The notes under the pieces were generated by a model. It made no database searches and had not been told where the DNA came from. It worked only from the letters and a program-made list of their open reading frames with translations. Below are positions 38,820 to 50,675 of a stretch of DNA of 64,000 nucleotides, piece by piece. Both the position numbers and the translations under genes were made by a program. Positions within the stretch are counted from its first letter, which is position 1; each line of letters begins with the position of its first letter. Location: contig CM059625.1 in assembly GCA_030435675.1 (NCBI GenBank), positions 2,480,001 to 2,544,000 of the forward strand, written 5' to 3'. This DNA comes from Steinernema hermaphroditum. Its lineage: Eukaryota; Nematoda; Chromadorea; Rhabditida; Steinernematidae.

Positions 38820-41800
38820 GAAATTTACTGAGCGTTGAAGTTCGGCCAATTCGAGACGCGCTAGAACGAACACGTCACGCACACCGACACCAAAAACGGC
38901 GCCTTAAATTTAGGACATGCTATCGTGTTTCGGGCTGCAGCGGTAGTAATCGACTGACAGCTGTTCGAATTCAAGTCTGCAACGAGGACACAGGTTGTGA
39001 GGACCCACCGGGTGGGGCGAAAATATTATTGTGTGCATGCAGAGGGATCATACAGTGGGCAAGCTAAAATCAATAGGAAGCGCATCGGTTGCTGATGCGG
39101 CTAATCCTAGACGGCAAAATGGAAAGAGGTTACAAGCGATGCGAGAAAAAACGTCGCCAAAATTAACATCCGACTGGACAGAGCGGAATCGATTATGCCG
39201 GAAGAAGCGGTTTCGTCACTTGGCTCTCAATCTGACCCTGACGGCTGGCGAGACGAATGCAATTGATTCCCAATAAAATAAACGCATTATAAAGCGTTCT
39301 GTTTTTGATGTGTGAAAGCAGAAGATGGGCGATGTCCACTATGGAAAATGGGGAAAAGGTTTCGTATCGTTTCGTACCGTACAGACGTTGTTGACGAATC
39401 GCTAGGAAAGATCTGATCGCGATGAAGTCATTTCTGCAACGTGTCGCCGCTTCGCACATTTCGTGGCGTTGAATATTGATTCTGGAAGCGGAGAGATCAC
39501 TTCATGTGGTGATGGCCGACATGGCTTAATGCAGCCAAGAACTGAGAATGGAAACAGGCTTTCGATTTTGAAGGAACCGGATAAAAAGCTTGTCACTAGC
39601 AGATAGTATCGGGTAGGCGAACTCAGATGGATATTGTTAAAGAGCGTGCAGTTCTGCTGGATTTTGAAAGACGTTTTCTTGGGTAAGGAAGCTTAAAAAT
39701 AAGTAGTTGATTATCGTAAACAAAATGGCCGGCTGTGAGATGCAGGAAACTACGTCTTATAATTTGACCGATTTAGGCTGCCTGAAATGGATGCATAGAA
39801 ATTTGCAGGGTAATAGCTAGTGGTTCTATTTGTTTCTGCGATTTCGGAAATAAATAAAAGATTTAAGGAGAATTCACGATACAAGGCTTACAATTTACAG
39901 CTCTCGGATATCTGCAGCAAGTAAAGAAGCCAGCAAAACTACGTTTAGGTAAGGCTCTCAGTCTTTGTGCGCCGACGAAAAACTGCCAAAAATCGATTGC
40001 GGCACAATCGGACCCAGCTGTTTTGGGAAGCTATAAACAAAACGATCAGCCTAGCTTCAAAGCACCGTTGCGTGATTGGGGCACACAACAGCCTCTGAAG
40101 CCGGGAGCTATGTCGTGCTTATTTAAACTTTGTCCCCAAATGTCCATATCGTTGGCCCGAGCTGGAAAACAAAGCAGTTTCCCAAATTGCAAATGTGCCA
40201 ATCAAATCAGAATAATCGCTGCACGAACCGCTAGAATTGGATAAGGTCCCGGGCAACAGAGCGTGCGATGGCCGGCCGGGAACAGCTGTCCCTCTCGGGA
40301 CGGTGCCTCCAAAAAGCGAGCCGCAAGTGTGGCGTCTCCAAATCAGTACACACTGCGTGCAGTCGCAGATGATGCGTCGGCAGTTAGACGAGCATCGAAC
40401 GCTGTCCTCTCGTTGTCCGCCCGTCCGTCCGTCTCCGTCGTTTTGCGAGTTGGCAACGTCGCGGCTCTCGTACAGAAACCGGGAAATTCGAACGCGTCCC
40501 GTCGCTTCCGCGACCGTCTAAGCCGACAGAACGGGGCAGCCCCTACGCCCCCCTGTTCGCCGCCACTTGAACTCATCCGCAAACCCTCAACTCTCGTGAG
40601 GCGCGCTTTTTTTCACGTTTGAGAGGGTGATCGTGCAATGTAAGGTTACTTTTGGCGTCATATAGCGTTCGAACGGATTGAATCCCAGCTAGCAGACTGG
40701 ACACTTGATAAGCCCTTTTCGACCCTTATCGACCACAGGATGGCAATTTGCCCTTTCCGCGCGTCTCGAAAAGTCACGTCGTCTTACGTGGCCTCATTGT
40801 CGAGGAGTTAATTATGAGTTTGCCCTGACTTGCCAACGTGTCTTCCTAAGCCGACTCCTAAAATGAGCTCTTCTCGACTCCACCGTCGAAGAGTGAGTTG
40901 CACAGTATTGTTCTAATCAGATTTCGGTTGGTTTCTATGAGAGTCTGTATACTAATAAGGAGGTGTTCGTTCTGTCACAGGCGTTTAACACTAACTACGC
41001 CTGAGCTAATGTAGCTAATGTATGAGCTAATGTATCTGATTTAGGAACCCTTAGGTAATCCCATCGAATTCGATATTACAAAGGGGGATGCTAATGTACA
41101 CATTGCTGTTTTCTTACTGTTCTTATCAACATCATGAGGTAGTTTCCATCATGCGGTAGTTTCTATATTTCACAGGTAATGTACAGGTAGAGAAAGCAAT
41201 TTTGTTAGCAATTTTGACCCTTTGGTCTCCCATGGAAACGACATGTGGTAGCTCGGTTATGAATGACTCCTTGAGTGTGCGCGCAACGATGTTTACTTTT
41301 GCATGTTTCGGCAATGCATTGGCCAAGCCGCAACCATCTCCGTCTTCCTCTCCAGAAAGCAGTACCCATGAATCGACCAGCCGGTCCGTCTATCTCCTTG
41401 CCTTCTTTTTCTTGTCTTCCTTTATTCTTCGTTCAATTGACGGCGTCGCCGACGACGACGATACACAACCTGTTTCGTGAGCACTGTTTACTCCTCTGTG
41501 ATTTCTGTGCACCTTTTGTACTCGATCCGCCCATGTTCTTTTTACATATGTGAGGCGCATGTAATTTATGACGTTCGTCGCGCGTGCTCGATTTCATCTG
41601 TCATAAGTTCTATTGATGAGGGGTTCCCCGGCCGTGAGTCATGGACTGTATTTCAAGTATTTGCTCGAAGGTCGTTTGAATTCGGTGAACGCAACCTTTG
41701 GCCATGTTAAGCCGGCATGAGGAAGTTAAGTGCATGTATTTACTGGTTTTGTTTGAGTGTCCCTTTAACGGTTGATACTTATGATCTCATTCACTCATTT

Positions 41801-44800
41801 ACGCTAACACCTTTTCTGGCAAAGGCTGATCAGTCACTGATCATGACCTCAGTGTAGGTGGTATGTCTCTCTGAGGCACGCTGATGAGTCAAATGCTTAG
41901 CAACAACCGCATTCTCTCAGTCACTCTAATGAAACAGCTGGAATTTTTAGCGTTGCTTTGACGAGTTTCTGCAAGAAAATGCTAACACTGCATGTTGCTA
42001 GTATTTTCAATTAATTATGCGCTGTTTCTAAATGTATTACTTAATAGCTTAGCGACTTAAAAACAGATAATCGTGAATATCCTTTTCACAGCTACACTCA
42101 AAGGATCAGGCTTACAGATATGCCCAAATTACTCTGTGCATCATCCATTCTTTTGTGCACCGCCTAACGCCTCGATTTTTATGAGCTTTGAACATGGATA
42201 GTCTGAATCAGTGACTTATGCGGCGCACTGTGGATAGCGCTGACGGACCGAATCAGAGAGAGGAAGCATACGAGTTTCCACCCCCAAAACACCTCCTTAG
42301 ACCTCAAAATTCAAAACGGAACCGCAAATCAGCCCATTGTTGTAGGTATCCTATTTCATCACCAGGTAACCGCTATCTTTGCCCTCTACTGTAACCAGCT
42401 TGTTGCACCCGTTAATCCTCTTATACTACATGGTATTATCAGCTAAAATAGCAATTTCAGAACGACTTTGTATCGTTTACGTGCGACATTAGTAATATGT
42501 GCGATTGGCCTCTGATAAACCGCCCCTTTTTGTTTATTACTCTCACGCAATCGCCACAAATCAACATCTTGAAGAGTTATGCTGACGTTTTAATACGAAC
42601 GGAAGGTCGTAAATGAGAAGTAAGACGAAGAACGTACTGCTTTTTTGCAAACCACGCTTTGATCTTCGGATTCGATGTTTGTTTGATAAAGATTACATAA
42701 AGACGAACGGGAGGGAGAGGAAACCTGATAAAATGACATATGTGCTGGCTTTCTCTCCTGTTCTGTCGTTGCTGCGATGCTTCTCGGACTTGCTCTTACT
42801 ATTTGCTAGGACCTTTTGTGATTTGGATTCTACCTTTAAAAGGAGGACCCAGGCTGATATTACAATATTTCCTTCTTGCAATGCTGTAAGCCTAACTAGA
42901 CATTGATGGAGTTTCTGAGCCATAACATGCATGTCCAGTCTGACGTTTTGGCGGCTGTCGGTCCTCGAATTTTTGTGCGTTTAACTCAAATCAAAATGTA
43001 TCATTGTCTGTTCAGAGTAGTTCCGTTTCCCTGTTGCGGCATAGTACATGATCGTACATGATCCAATATGACTGCTTGTCCTTTTGCAAGGTTAAAAATA
43101 GTTTTCTGTTTATGGTTTATAGTGAAGCGTTACGCATTTGGTATCTCATGCGATTCTGCGATTTGTTCACTCGCACTTATGCATTCCCTCCCTTCACCAG
43201 CTCGAAGTACCGGGGTACACAAACCGCGCCTATTACAAAGCGATGCAAGTGTGCAGAACATGCCTCCTCACTTCCGAGGACTAGTGACTCAATGATTAAA
43301 CTCGGCTAAACCGAGTCGTCGTGTGCTCTTGTTTTTCGAAGGAGACGGCTTGTTTGTCTGCCCGCCAGTTTCTTTAACACTGGCCACTGGGTTCAGACAT
43401 TGGCGATACGTCTCCGGCTCACCGATCTTTGTTTTCGTGGATTTTGGACCGATTGGCATTTAATCGATGGTCGTTGCAGGTTATTTTGATATGCATGTGT
43501 AATTCTTTATTTTATTGGAATTCGCTCTTTGAACTCAGAGTTCTCGTGGTCAACCAGAAGCTAGTACAAGCTCCATATTCCAACTTTTTCAAGGTATATA
43601 GTGGAGTATAGACATGTACGATGTGATTCTAGCAATGACAGTTTGACTAACAGGGGTTGAGGGCGACAGACATTAATTTTAAAAAGTTTAAAAAGTCCAC
43701 AACGTCCCTCTCTCTACTTTCATTGTTCCTCATCTTAACTTGATATACGGCTCTACCTCCATGAACTCCGTCATATGTTTTCGCTTCAGACATGCCGAAA
43801 TTAAAAACATCAACAAGCACTCAGTGGTTTAAATTCATTTGTGATTCTTGAACTAGGTGTTATTTTTTTCTTCCGTTTAAGTATATCTTTTTTTCGAGAA
43901 AATGCGCGTTTAGCTTCAATTCCACAAGGACCTAAGATGCTCGGTCCATCCTCAGTGTGCTTTAATGGTCATGTTTTTCTAAAAAGGGGGAATATCAGTG
44001 CGGTTTGGTAGTATGCACCTCTTGTTCTACAAGATGTGTGTATTTCAACACTGTCTATCTTGGTTGCGTTTTTGTGAATACGAGAACTATTCAAAAAGGC
44101 ATTTCCGTTTTTGACCGAACAGTCCTCATTTTAGTAATCGAAGGCCTCTAGTTTCGGTCACCTGTCTCCTCAGCTAACAGCAGGCTTATGTCAGGTGCAA
44201 AATGGCCGATTTCGAAATAAAGCGCTGGGTTGTGAAGTTGGTTTCTGCTCACCTAATACGTGCTAAGGTGCATTTCTTATGCTCATTATTAACACATTCA
44301 GGGCATGTGAGAATTGCGTGCATATGCGAAATTTCGGTCTGTTGCACTCTTGGAATACGGTCTTGTTTCTTTAGTACATTTTTGAAAGAGACCAATAACT
44401 ACGGTGAGATAGCTGCATGACTACACTGTTTACAGTCACCCGAAACGGTACAATGTTGCCGTGTATGGCTTCGAATAGTCAAACATCAAAGTACATCGAC
44501 TCTTTTTATCCATTTCGGTATACGGTTTCCGTTAGTAAATGTTTGCCCAGTGAGGGCTGTGTGCACGACGAACATCTTTAAACGTTCCTTGCCGGCATTC
44601 GGTCTGCGAGTGCGTAATCGCATTTTCTGATATCTCGCTTTTTCATTCGCTTTCGGCGCTTTTCGGACGGAGACAAACGGACAAACGAAATCGGAAATGA
44701 ATGACGATATTGCGCTGCACCCACATCATTTCTGCATCCAAATTTGGGCGCTTTGTTGTTTGGCTCTATGCCGCGCTCCCGTTCTTTGACCTGACTGGCC

Positions 44801-46252
44801 GGTGAGTGAAGACAAACTGGCGTGATTGAATTTCAGAGATGCGCATTCGTGAGAGACGTCGCTTCATTAACATATTATTTGACACCCTTGCTAATGTCAA
44901 GGAGGCGCGGGAGGAAGGCAGAGGGGAAGGGGAGAGGAAACGGATGACTGTTTTTGCGCAAAACGTCAACGGTTTGCGGGCTCAATTTTGGTCTGTTTTG
45001 CACCAAAACAAAAATTGCGTTCTGATTTGATCGAAATGGTACTGTTTGGGTTGTCTGTAGCAGTTCATTGGTTATTTTAATGTCTGTAATATTCTCTGAC
45101 TGACATACGTCACGTTACCTATGTGCGCTTTCCGCGTTTTTCTCGAGCAGTTCCTCTAAAACCGTAATTGAGCGCTTAATGAAAATTAAAGGACACGTGC
45201 CGATCTGGCTTTGCGATGGCAATAATACGTTAGTGAATTCGAATCCTCTGCAATCACCATCGCTGCCGCGGGATTAGGCGCCGAAAACAGAGGAGCGGAT
45301 ATGAGCGCGATATCGCCTGCAATGACGACGAATTTGTGCTGTTTTCGTCGCTGTTCGCTGGATAATGGATCCCACCTTCTCCTAAGGGGGCTTTTTCGTG
45401 TTCTAACCGTCATATATGTGCCTATAAGGATGCTAGTCACTGGCAGATTTGGCCGAAGAACCGAAAGTTGCTGTACGGGGTTGGAATTTATGTCGCGGTC
45501 CTTTTTCGGTTTCTTTAACATCTTAAACATGCAGATGATCATTCAGAATCGTGAAGAAGATTTTGGCGTTGAAAATCCCTTTCTTTCTTCCGTTAGCGAC
45601 AATATAGTGAAAACAAAGTAATGAGATAAATTACGGATATAAAAGTGTTCGTTGTTGTGATTCTTTGAAACTGAACGTGAAGTATCTAGAAAGAGTGAGA
45701 ACTTTTTTTGTAAGCAGAAGTTTGCTCTCTATTGTTTCCTGTTGGTTTGTGGATGACTTAGATTGAGCGTTGAGCTGTATTGCCGTACAAGATGAAGGAA
45801 AGAAGGAAGCTGAATTTGCGTACTGCCAGCTTTTAAACTGTGTGTTTTTATGTCGGCTAAATTTGTATATCCTTCCGCTCCATTTGCACGAATGGAGTGT
45901 TTCCGGTCATGTGGCGTTCCAACCAAATGGCCCATCCGCAACCCGCTTCCACTGACATTGCTCTTGTCGGTTTATTTGCGCGACACCAAATTCCCATTTG
46001 ACAACAGCGTCGACATTGTTGACTCATGTACGTGTGCATAACAATGTAATTATCAAGTGAGCGTGTCCGCGCTGACAGGCGCCATCCAGGACGGCAAGGG
46101 CGCTCCCACTCACCTCACGCGCCCTCTTTCGTTCAGTTGACGCGTACCTTTTCCGTGTCGCCGTGGGAGGGGCGAGTTCTCAGGGGGCGCAACGGGGGAA
46201 CTGGAGGGACAGGGGCCGTGCCAATATATATTACTAGAGTTATTAGCGTTTC
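38820..46252. other. Long intergenic region between golgin and thioredoxin genes
   Basis: About 7.4 kb with no supported gene on either strand. Open frames up to 119 codons at 40.2-40.6 kb sit in a GC-rich patch and are open on both strands without any domain. Local tandem repeats: three copies of GAGCTAATGTA-like units at 41002-41036 and a doubled GTACATGATC at 43044-43061. A GC-rich, CT-skewed stretch at 46.08-46.22 kb lies just upstream of the thioredoxin leader and is the likely promoter region. Confidence 0.45.
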
Positions 46253-46254
46253 AG
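46253..46254 (+). promoter_or_regulatory. Probable trans-splice acceptor of the thioredoxin gene
   Basis: TATTAGCGTTTCAG leaves a 16-nt leader before ATG 46271. An AT-rich CCAATATATATTA lies about 25 nt upstream. Confidence 0.6.
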
Positions 46255-46270
46255 ATTGCGGTAGTCGACC

Positions 46271-47154
46271 ATGGTTGTTAAGCGTCCAGAAACCAAGGTA
46301 AAGTTCAAGACTAGAAAATATTCGAAAATGTGCTGTTTAAGACCGAGTTCGATGCAATTCTCGAAGAAGCGGGTGATAGCCTTGTGATTGTCGACTTTTT
46401 TGCGACGTGGTGTGGCCCTTGCAAGCTGATGACACCGAAATTCCACGTAAGATGCTTGCCAACAATTCATTTTTGCATCGACCTATTGTAGAAAATGTCG
46501 GATGAATTTACAAACGCCACTTTCGTTATGATCGACGTCGACGAGCAGGTTTGTGCATTTGACCGTGCGCTCCTTTGGCCACCCTCACACTGTTTAGGAC
46601 GACATCTGCGAGGATTACGAGATCAAAGTGATGCCGACGTTCGTCTTTGTGAAGAGCAAGAAGCAAATCGTGAGTTTCCGATTATGAGATTAGAATCTAA
46701 CAGCACAAAGAGGACCCGTTATCCGCTGATCCTTGACAGCAGGCGTCGAACCGTACCATTCTACAAACGGGGTTTAAGAGTGTCCCAAGCTGTCCTTTTT
46801 ACGAGGTTGACAAATTTACGCATGGCCAAGCTTGCACTGACGCTACAGTTAGCTACCTCAAAGCAAGTAGCGCCATGTAACCGAATAAAACCCCATCATA
46901 AAGTCCTTCTTCGCCACATATCAAACACCGTAAACGGCTCAAAACAAATGACTCAATTCTAGGAATGGTAAATATGATTATTTGCGATTCTTATCACATT
47001 GTGAACGAAATTAACGCAGCGATCTTTTGCCTGTTGCGGGCAGACTATACGGCAACCGCTGCTCTCATCCATGATAACATCGAATCGATTTCAGCACGTC
47101 GTTGAGGGAAACGTCGTCGACGAACTTCGCAAGGCGATCGAAGAGAACTTGTAG
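46271..47154 (+). CDS. trx: Thioredoxin
   Basis: Five small exons, 46271-46297, 46342-46446, 46492-46548, 46598-46669 and 47095-47154, all phase 0, give 106 residues, the usual length. Protein disulfide reductase of the cytosol or nucleus, recycled by thioredoxin reductase. Key features: Asp27 buried before the active site ([16 protein letters not shown], Cys33 and Cys36), [20 protein letters not shown] with the cis-Pro, [10 protein letters not shown], and the C-terminal helix [14 protein letters not shown]. There is no signal peptide. The last intron (425 nt) is long for so small a gene. The acceptor of exon 2 (TGTTTAAG) is weaker than the others, so the N-terminal join is slightly less certain. 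AATAAA lies 226 nt after the stop. Confidence 0.9.
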
Positions 47155-47380
47155 GCCAGAAGTCGGAATCCGGGCTCTAATCGATCTGTCCGACTGCCCT
47201 CCCGCATTTGTTTCGTGTTTCGTTTCCCTTTGATCTCCTATCCGAGGACGTTCTCCTCCCAAACGCTTTCCTCTTCCTTTCTATAGTCTTCGTAAAACGA
47301 ATTACACATCGAACCACGAGTGGTGGTGGTGAACTGTTCGACGTTTGTTCGCCCCGGGGTGTGTATGTGCGTGAGTAAAT

Positions 47381-47386
47381 AATAAA
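47381..47386 (+). terminator. Polyadenylation signal, probably of the thioredoxin gene
   Basis: AATAAA in GAGTAAATAATAAACTTTTTT, 226 nt after the stop; the first plus-strand AATAAA downstream. Confidence 0.5.
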
Positions 47387-48314
47387 CTTTTTTCCATGAA
47401 TTCGCAGGTTCGTTGCACTGATTAATGGACAAGGTCATGTGAACTGGTAAAAAGTGAATTAATATTGAATATTGCTCTTCTGGGGCAGCTACGCGTATTG
47501 CCGGCAGCTCGCCTTTTTGGTGCTGTCTTACTTCAGTGTAAATAATCACATCTTTCTTCATTTCTCGCTAAGACACGTAGCCATAAGCACGTAGCCGTGA
47601 GCGTATCCGACACAAGTAACCCTCATGCTTTTGCAATCAGAATCAGCTAGATTGGCATTCAGGGGAAAAGCTCGGGGAAATAAAGCCGAATGGACGGAAT
47701 CGGACTACTCTCCACCAAGGAATGCGAAGACCATCGAATGTGTTACCTTAGTTGGAGCCAATGGAAAGAAATGACTGAATCCGTGCAGCCCTCTCCCGAA
47801 TCGTCCGAACTATGTTTTTAAAGAGCGATCAACCTACACCGGTGTGCATCGTTGGTGGATTGTGGTGGGCCTGAAACTCTGTATTTTTGTAACACGACCC
47901 ACATTTGAATTCCGAAAATTTCAACTGCATTCACTTGGCCCCAAGTTCGCGGCCCAAGAATATCAAAAATAGCAAAACAGGGTCCAATATGCGATCAAAC
48001 AACATGCGTTATTCGCTGAAGTTTTTTGATTGTGCTGAACCGCAACATCCATACGGAGCTGGTTCATTCCAATAATTTTGGGTTGGACTTTAAAATTGAT
48101 ACGGACACCTGCTTAGTGACAGGCGAGAATTAACATTGTAAGTATCACATTTGTTTGACTAATACACCCCTTTGCATGGTGACCATCTGAAATAGAACAC
48201 GATGATTATTCAGCTTTGTTGCAAGTTACCAATGGGCATTCTATTGTGGGCTCCTGCAACGCTCCTACCTTCACCTCGTCGTCGTTTTTATTGCACACTA
48301 GCTAGTTCCCACAT
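47387..48314. other. Intergenic region, no gene seen
   Basis: Non-coding between the thioredoxin and first four-pass membrane protein gene. No repeat or RNA gene recognised. Confidence 0.4.
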
Positions 48315-48998
48315 ATGGATTTAAGTGTGAGTTTTAAAAACAGAGGACAACGTTGCGCAATCAATGGCCGACGCTTGATGATTCCGAGCTATCAGATAAA
48401 CATGGAAGACCCAATGTCGTCAAACGGCTCAGCGCGACATGTGGATGTCGTCGTCAAAAATGGTACATACTATAACATTAAAGTAAGCCTTTGTTACAAC
48501 AGACTTTTCATTCATGACGAATTTCAGATGGTTACCTACCAAGCCGCTTTCTTCAAACCACTTCTAGTGGCGGCAGCAGTGTTTCTCTACTACTGGTTTA
48601 TCTCATCAAAGGGGATAACATATTTAATCGTTCTTTCATCAGTTGACTTAATTCCTCCACTTTTTGTCATCCACGCTTTGCGCACGTCGAAAGCCGCGTT
48701 CCTCATTCCCTATATGATCTACTTGATTGTCAACATCATGAAGAACATCGCCATCACGACCTTTTCCATATACGGCCTCTTCAACCCCGACGAGTATCAC
48801 AACATCTTCTGCAGTCTATACTCGTGCGACCCGGTGTACAAGAGCAGCGAAGAGACGGTCATTCGCATTTATCTGGGGTCGATTGCTGCTTTCCTTTTCG
48901 TTGATATCTGTGCGACGTTTTGGTTCTTTGTCATCACACGGAAATGCTACAAGTTGTTAGAAAGCAATGCAAAAGACCAGGAAGGGGGTCATGTGTAA
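48315..48998 (+). CDS. Four-pass membrane protein, unrecognised family (member 1)
   Basis: Two exons, 48315-48482 and 48528-48998, joined in phase 0, give up to 212 residues. I do not recognise the family. Four hydrophobic segments are plain: AAFFKPLLVAAAVFLYYWF, TYLIVLSSVDLIPPLFVIHA, AFLIPYMIYLIVNIMKNIAI and YLGSIAAFLFVDICATFWFF. Between the third and fourth is a loop with two Cys (NIFCSLYSCDPVYKSSEETV). The arrangement, including the CxxxxxCD loop, is shared with the protein at 49993-50574, so the two look like diverged tandem duplicates. The start is uncertain. ATG 48315 gives a hydrophilic 55-residue N-part of doubtful quality. An acceptor-like GAGCTATCAG at 48388-48397 followed by ATG 48403 (MEDPMSSNG) would remove most of it. 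AATAAA follows 19 nt after the stop. Confidence 0.75.
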   Translation: MDLSVSFKNRGQRCAINGRRLMIPSYQINMEDPMSSNGSARHVDVVVKNGTYYNIKVSLCYNRLFIHDEFQMVTYQAAFFKPLLVAAAVFLYYWFISSKGITYLIVLSSVDLIPPLFVIHALRTSKAAFLIPYMIYLIVNIMKNIAITTFSIYGLFNPDEYHNIFCSLYSCDPVYKSSEETVIRIYLGSIAAFLFVDICATFWFFVITRKCYKLLESNAKDQEGGHV

Positions 48999-49017
48999 TA
49001 CATTGTCTTACAGTTTG

Positions 49018-49023
49018 AATAAA
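49018..49023 (+). terminator. Polyadenylation signal of four-pass protein gene 1
   Basis: AATAAA 19 nt after the stop at 48998. Confidence 0.6.
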
Positions 49024-49059
49024 ATGTCAACATCTATAGCCGAAGTCACTGATCCAAGA

Positions 49060-49079
49060 CGGAGCCGGCACCGGCTCCG
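49060..49079. repeat. GC-rich palindrome
   Basis: CGGAGCCGG and CCGGCTCCG are exact reverse complements with a CA spacer, 37 nt past the AATAAA of the preceding gene. Related half copies occur near 33200 and 53530. It could form a strong hairpin in RNA or DNA. Confidence 0.55.
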
Positions 49080-49992
49080 GCGATTTATTTTGCAATCTCA
49101 TATGTTTACACAAAGTTGCACCCAGATATAACCACCAATCAAGTACGTAGGACATCACAGTTGCTATCCTAGGCGTCATGGCTTCAAGTCTCGGGCATCG
49201 GAAGATGTTGATATTGGCACTTCGGTTTTCTTCATCTGGTCTTTTCTTTCGTCCAGTCTAGGCCCTGCCGCTGGAAACCATCAGAACTAGCATTAGCTTT
49301 GAATATCGAATCATATCGGATATTCGACGAACTAGCAATAGGGACGACGCCCGAAAACAGAAGAGGCACGCCTGAAAACAAAGAAAAACCGAAAGGGTAT
49401 GGGTACAAATCTAAGACCTGGATCGCACAGGGGATGACTGAAATTAAGGAAAAGAACAACTGAATCTGCTGGATCCCTTGTATGATCAACGGAAAGTGAC
49501 TTTTTGACCAAGACCTAAAACGTGACATTTCCCTGCCGTTTTTGAAGTTGGAGTGCGTTGATGAATATCTCAGCCTTCTACGCAAGCTGTTTTAATAAAT
49601 GCCGAGTTGAACCTAGTATTTTGCAGATAGGTATATTGCCCAAGGTATATCAACGAGAAATACTGCATTTTGGTTATCGGAACACAATCGACCCTGCTAG
49701 GCGTTGTAAATAGTATGAATAACCAACAAGAAACGGTAGGGCCAATGGGTATTACCAGCTTGTTTTTGTGGTGTTTGACATTTCTTCGTATTGTCAACTA
49801 TAATCCCTCTGTTGTTAAGCATTTGTACGATTACTTACGTTTTCAAACATCAAACCAAACCGCTCGGCCACTTATTGATCTCTTGAAGACCAGCCCCCTT
49901 CCTTTAGCGCACGCCTTCAGGTGAGGATTAAAGCTCACGCGATTGTCATCTCCCCCACTCATCTCCAACCGCCTGTGTTCGTTCCGCAACAA
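49080..49992. other. Intergenic region between the two four-pass protein genes
   Basis: Open frames on both strands (up to 117 codons on the minus strand at 49232-49585) show no domain or exon chain. About 1 kb between a poly(A) signal and the next start argues against an operon. Confidence 0.4.
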
Positions 49993-50574
49993 ATGTTCAA
50001 CGGAAATCCCCAATGGATTCGTTTCTTGAAGGTGAGTAGACATCCAGCAGGGTACACAATTATGGAACTTTAGGTTACGGTCCTTCTCATGGCCGTGTTC
50101 CAGGCCACGTTCTTTGGCGCCGCCAACGTCTACGTTCTCGGATCGAGTGTAGCGGCGCCTCCATCGTCCCATGAACAAGCTGCTCAAGGGCTGTTCCTCA
50201 TCTACTCAGCCGCATTCGAAATGCTCCCGGCCATGTTCAACTACGTCGCCCTGCGCAAACACAACGAACTCTACTTCACACCCTTCCTCATCATCAGCTA
50301 TCTCCAAGTTCTCCCGGGTCTTGCGATCGCCCTTTTCACCAACTTCGCTCTTGTCTACCCTCTCAACGGCTTCAAGCAGTACCAGAAGTTTTGCGAAACG
50401 CTTTTGTGCGATGCATCCGATCCGCAGGTCATGTACGCGACCCTGAAGTACGCGTGTCTTCTGTGCGTCGCCAACACCGTCGTTCGCCTACTCGCCGCGG
50501 CCATCGTCGCTGAGCTGGGATATCAGATACGTCTTCAGAAGCGACGACGTTATCATTTGCTTTTCAGCAAATAA
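49993..50574 (+). CDS. Four-pass membrane protein, unrecognised family (member 2)
   Basis: Exons 49993-50031 and 50074-50574 join in phase 0 (AAG, 42-nt intron, GTT) to give 179 residues. Hydrophobic segments: TVLLMAVFQATFFGAANVYV, GLFLIYSAAFEMLPAMFNYV, FTPFLIISYLQVLPGLAIAL and ACLLCVANTVVRLLAAAIVA. The loop before the last one, KFCETLLCDASDPQVMYATL, parallels the loop of the neighbouring protein. The C-end is short and basic (RLQKRRRYHLLF), probably cytosolic. Function unknown; no enzyme or channel motif seen. The first exon encodes only MFNGNPQWIRFLK. An upstream acceptor was not obvious, so the start could be further 5'. AATAAA follows at 50670. Confidence 0.8.
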
Positions 50575-50669
50575 GATGATTCATCAAATGGGATAAGATT
50601 GAACATAATTGTGTTTTGCTTTTTAAGAAATAATGGTCGTTAAATTATACGCTGAAAGGGTGAAATGAC

Positions 50670-50675
50670 AATAAA
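50670..50675 (+). terminator. Polyadenylation signal of four-pass protein gene 2
   Basis: AATAAA 95 nt after the stop at 50574. Confidence 0.55.

Noticed and set aside
45186..45542. 118-codon minus-strand frame
   Set aside because: No family resemblance, overlapping plus-strand frame of similar length, and no splice or leader signals.
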